DNA of 64,000 nucleotides from Neoceratodus forsteri (lineage: Eukaryota > Chordata > Ceratodontiformes > Ceratodontidae), in NCBI GenBank assembly GCA_016271365.2, contig JADMNL010000028.1, positions 54,020,001 to 54,084,000 of the forward strand, given 5' to 3'. Below, one piece after another: positions 63,541 to 64,000 of the stretch (position 1 is its first letter; each line of letters starts with the position of its first letter). The translations under genes and the position numbers were made by a program. The notes beneath the pieces were generated by a model that worked only from the letters and a program-made list of their open reading frames with translations, searched no databases and was not told the origin of the DNA.

Positions 63541-64000
63541 AAGCCCGCTACATGAACTACACACATTTACATGTGGCTAGGACTACGATCAACATAACCA
63601 CTAGACTATGAACTTCTGGGTTATGGTATGCTAACCTGTTCCATACTACACTCCTCCCATTAAACCTAAATTACTGTCTAACATTTAACATGTTTCTAAC
63701 TGCAGAGCCACAGTAGACGGATCTGAACCTCAGACAAGTTCTGGGGATTATTCTGACTTGCTGGTTGAATTTGTTACTATGCAACACAGAAACAGCAGAA
63801 TCCTGGTATACTACAGACATTACATTTTTAAAGGTCCAGGCACCGTGGTGCTTTTCTCCAACATGTGGAGTAAGACCAGAACAACAACTGCTCCATCATG
63901 TGGGGTAAAACTAGAAAAACAACTGCTGCAAGTGGAGTGACACTATCCTGCACAGCTGCAACTGTAACTTCATACATACCAAGCATCTCACTAGGTATGT
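63541..64000. other. Unassigned sequence at the right edge
   Basis: No gene or known repeat recognised. ACATGTGGAGTAAGACCAGA (~63860) and CATGTGGGGTAAAACTAGAA (~63897) are near-copies about 40 bp apart, followed by CAACTGCTGCAAGTGGAGTG, hinting at a small tandem repeat. Confidence 0.4.

Noticed and set aside
1..64000. CRISPR arrays, prokaryotic operons, rRNA genes
   Set aside because: The spliced exon, LINEs, SINE and DIRS show vertebrate nuclear DNA; no short-spacer repeat arrays or rRNA sequences were seen.

Overview
This window looks like intronic DNA of a large-genomed vertebrate. It is packed with transposable elements and holds one recognisable host coding exon. That exon (47508-47708, minus strand) is bounded by a pyrimidine tract plus AG and by a GTAAGG donor. 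It reads as the middle exon of an SS18-family gene, best fitting SS18L1 (CREST), a neuronal BAF chromatin-remodelling subunit. The density of DIRS-type tyrosine-recombinase retrotransposons, together with CR1 and L1 LINEs, Tc1, hAT-like and Tigger-like DNA elements and a tRNA-type SINE, suggests an amphibian. A caecilian is my best guess, by inference only.

Layout: 1-1620 is a tandem array of about 290 bp monomers, each largely self-complementary. From 2090 to 30088 lies a stack of nested DIRS elements, all coding on the minus strand. DIRS-A copy 1 (3462-19856) is split by DIRS-A copy 2 (4221-9758, inside its recombinase gene) and by a GC-rich second family, DIRS-B (12281-18019, inside its gag/RT region). 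Copy 0 (2090-3461, truncated) abuts copy 1. A second pair follows: near-complete copy C (22958-28621) sits inside the 3' tail of copy D (22549-22957 plus 28622-30088). Both families show inverted terminal repeats and an internal complementary region matching the joined ends, the expected signature of a circular intermediate. CR1-a (19857-21990) and an orphan ORF (22297-22548) lie between the two stacks.

From 30.6 to 33.3 kb is a minus-strand L1 ORF1 remnant with a duplicated 5' leader and an inserted repeat carrying a CR1-like tail. From 33.75 to 46.3 kb there is a foldback element, CR1-b (interrupted by Tigger-like, SINE and hAT-like insertions) and CR1-c (interrupted by a Tc1 with TA duplication). 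The SS18L1 exon follows.

From 48628 to about 54920 is a minus-strand L2/CR1-superfamily LINE. Its ORF2 begins with a 2A-like ribosome-skipping motif (GDIEVNPGP). Upstream of it, about 220 bp GC-box monomers and CCAAT-bearing segments form a tandem, two-level duplicated leader, probably its promoter. From 57.7 to 63.5 kb lie CR1-d (zinc-finger/SGNH-esterase ORF1 plus ORF2, frameshifted) and a 5'-truncated CR1-e.

None of the transposon genes is intact: nearly all carry frameshifts, mainly one- or two-base indels. Old age or base-level assembly error could both explain this; the short SS18L1 exon is open throughout. No bacterial-style operons, CRISPR arrays, rRNA or functional tRNA genes were seen.
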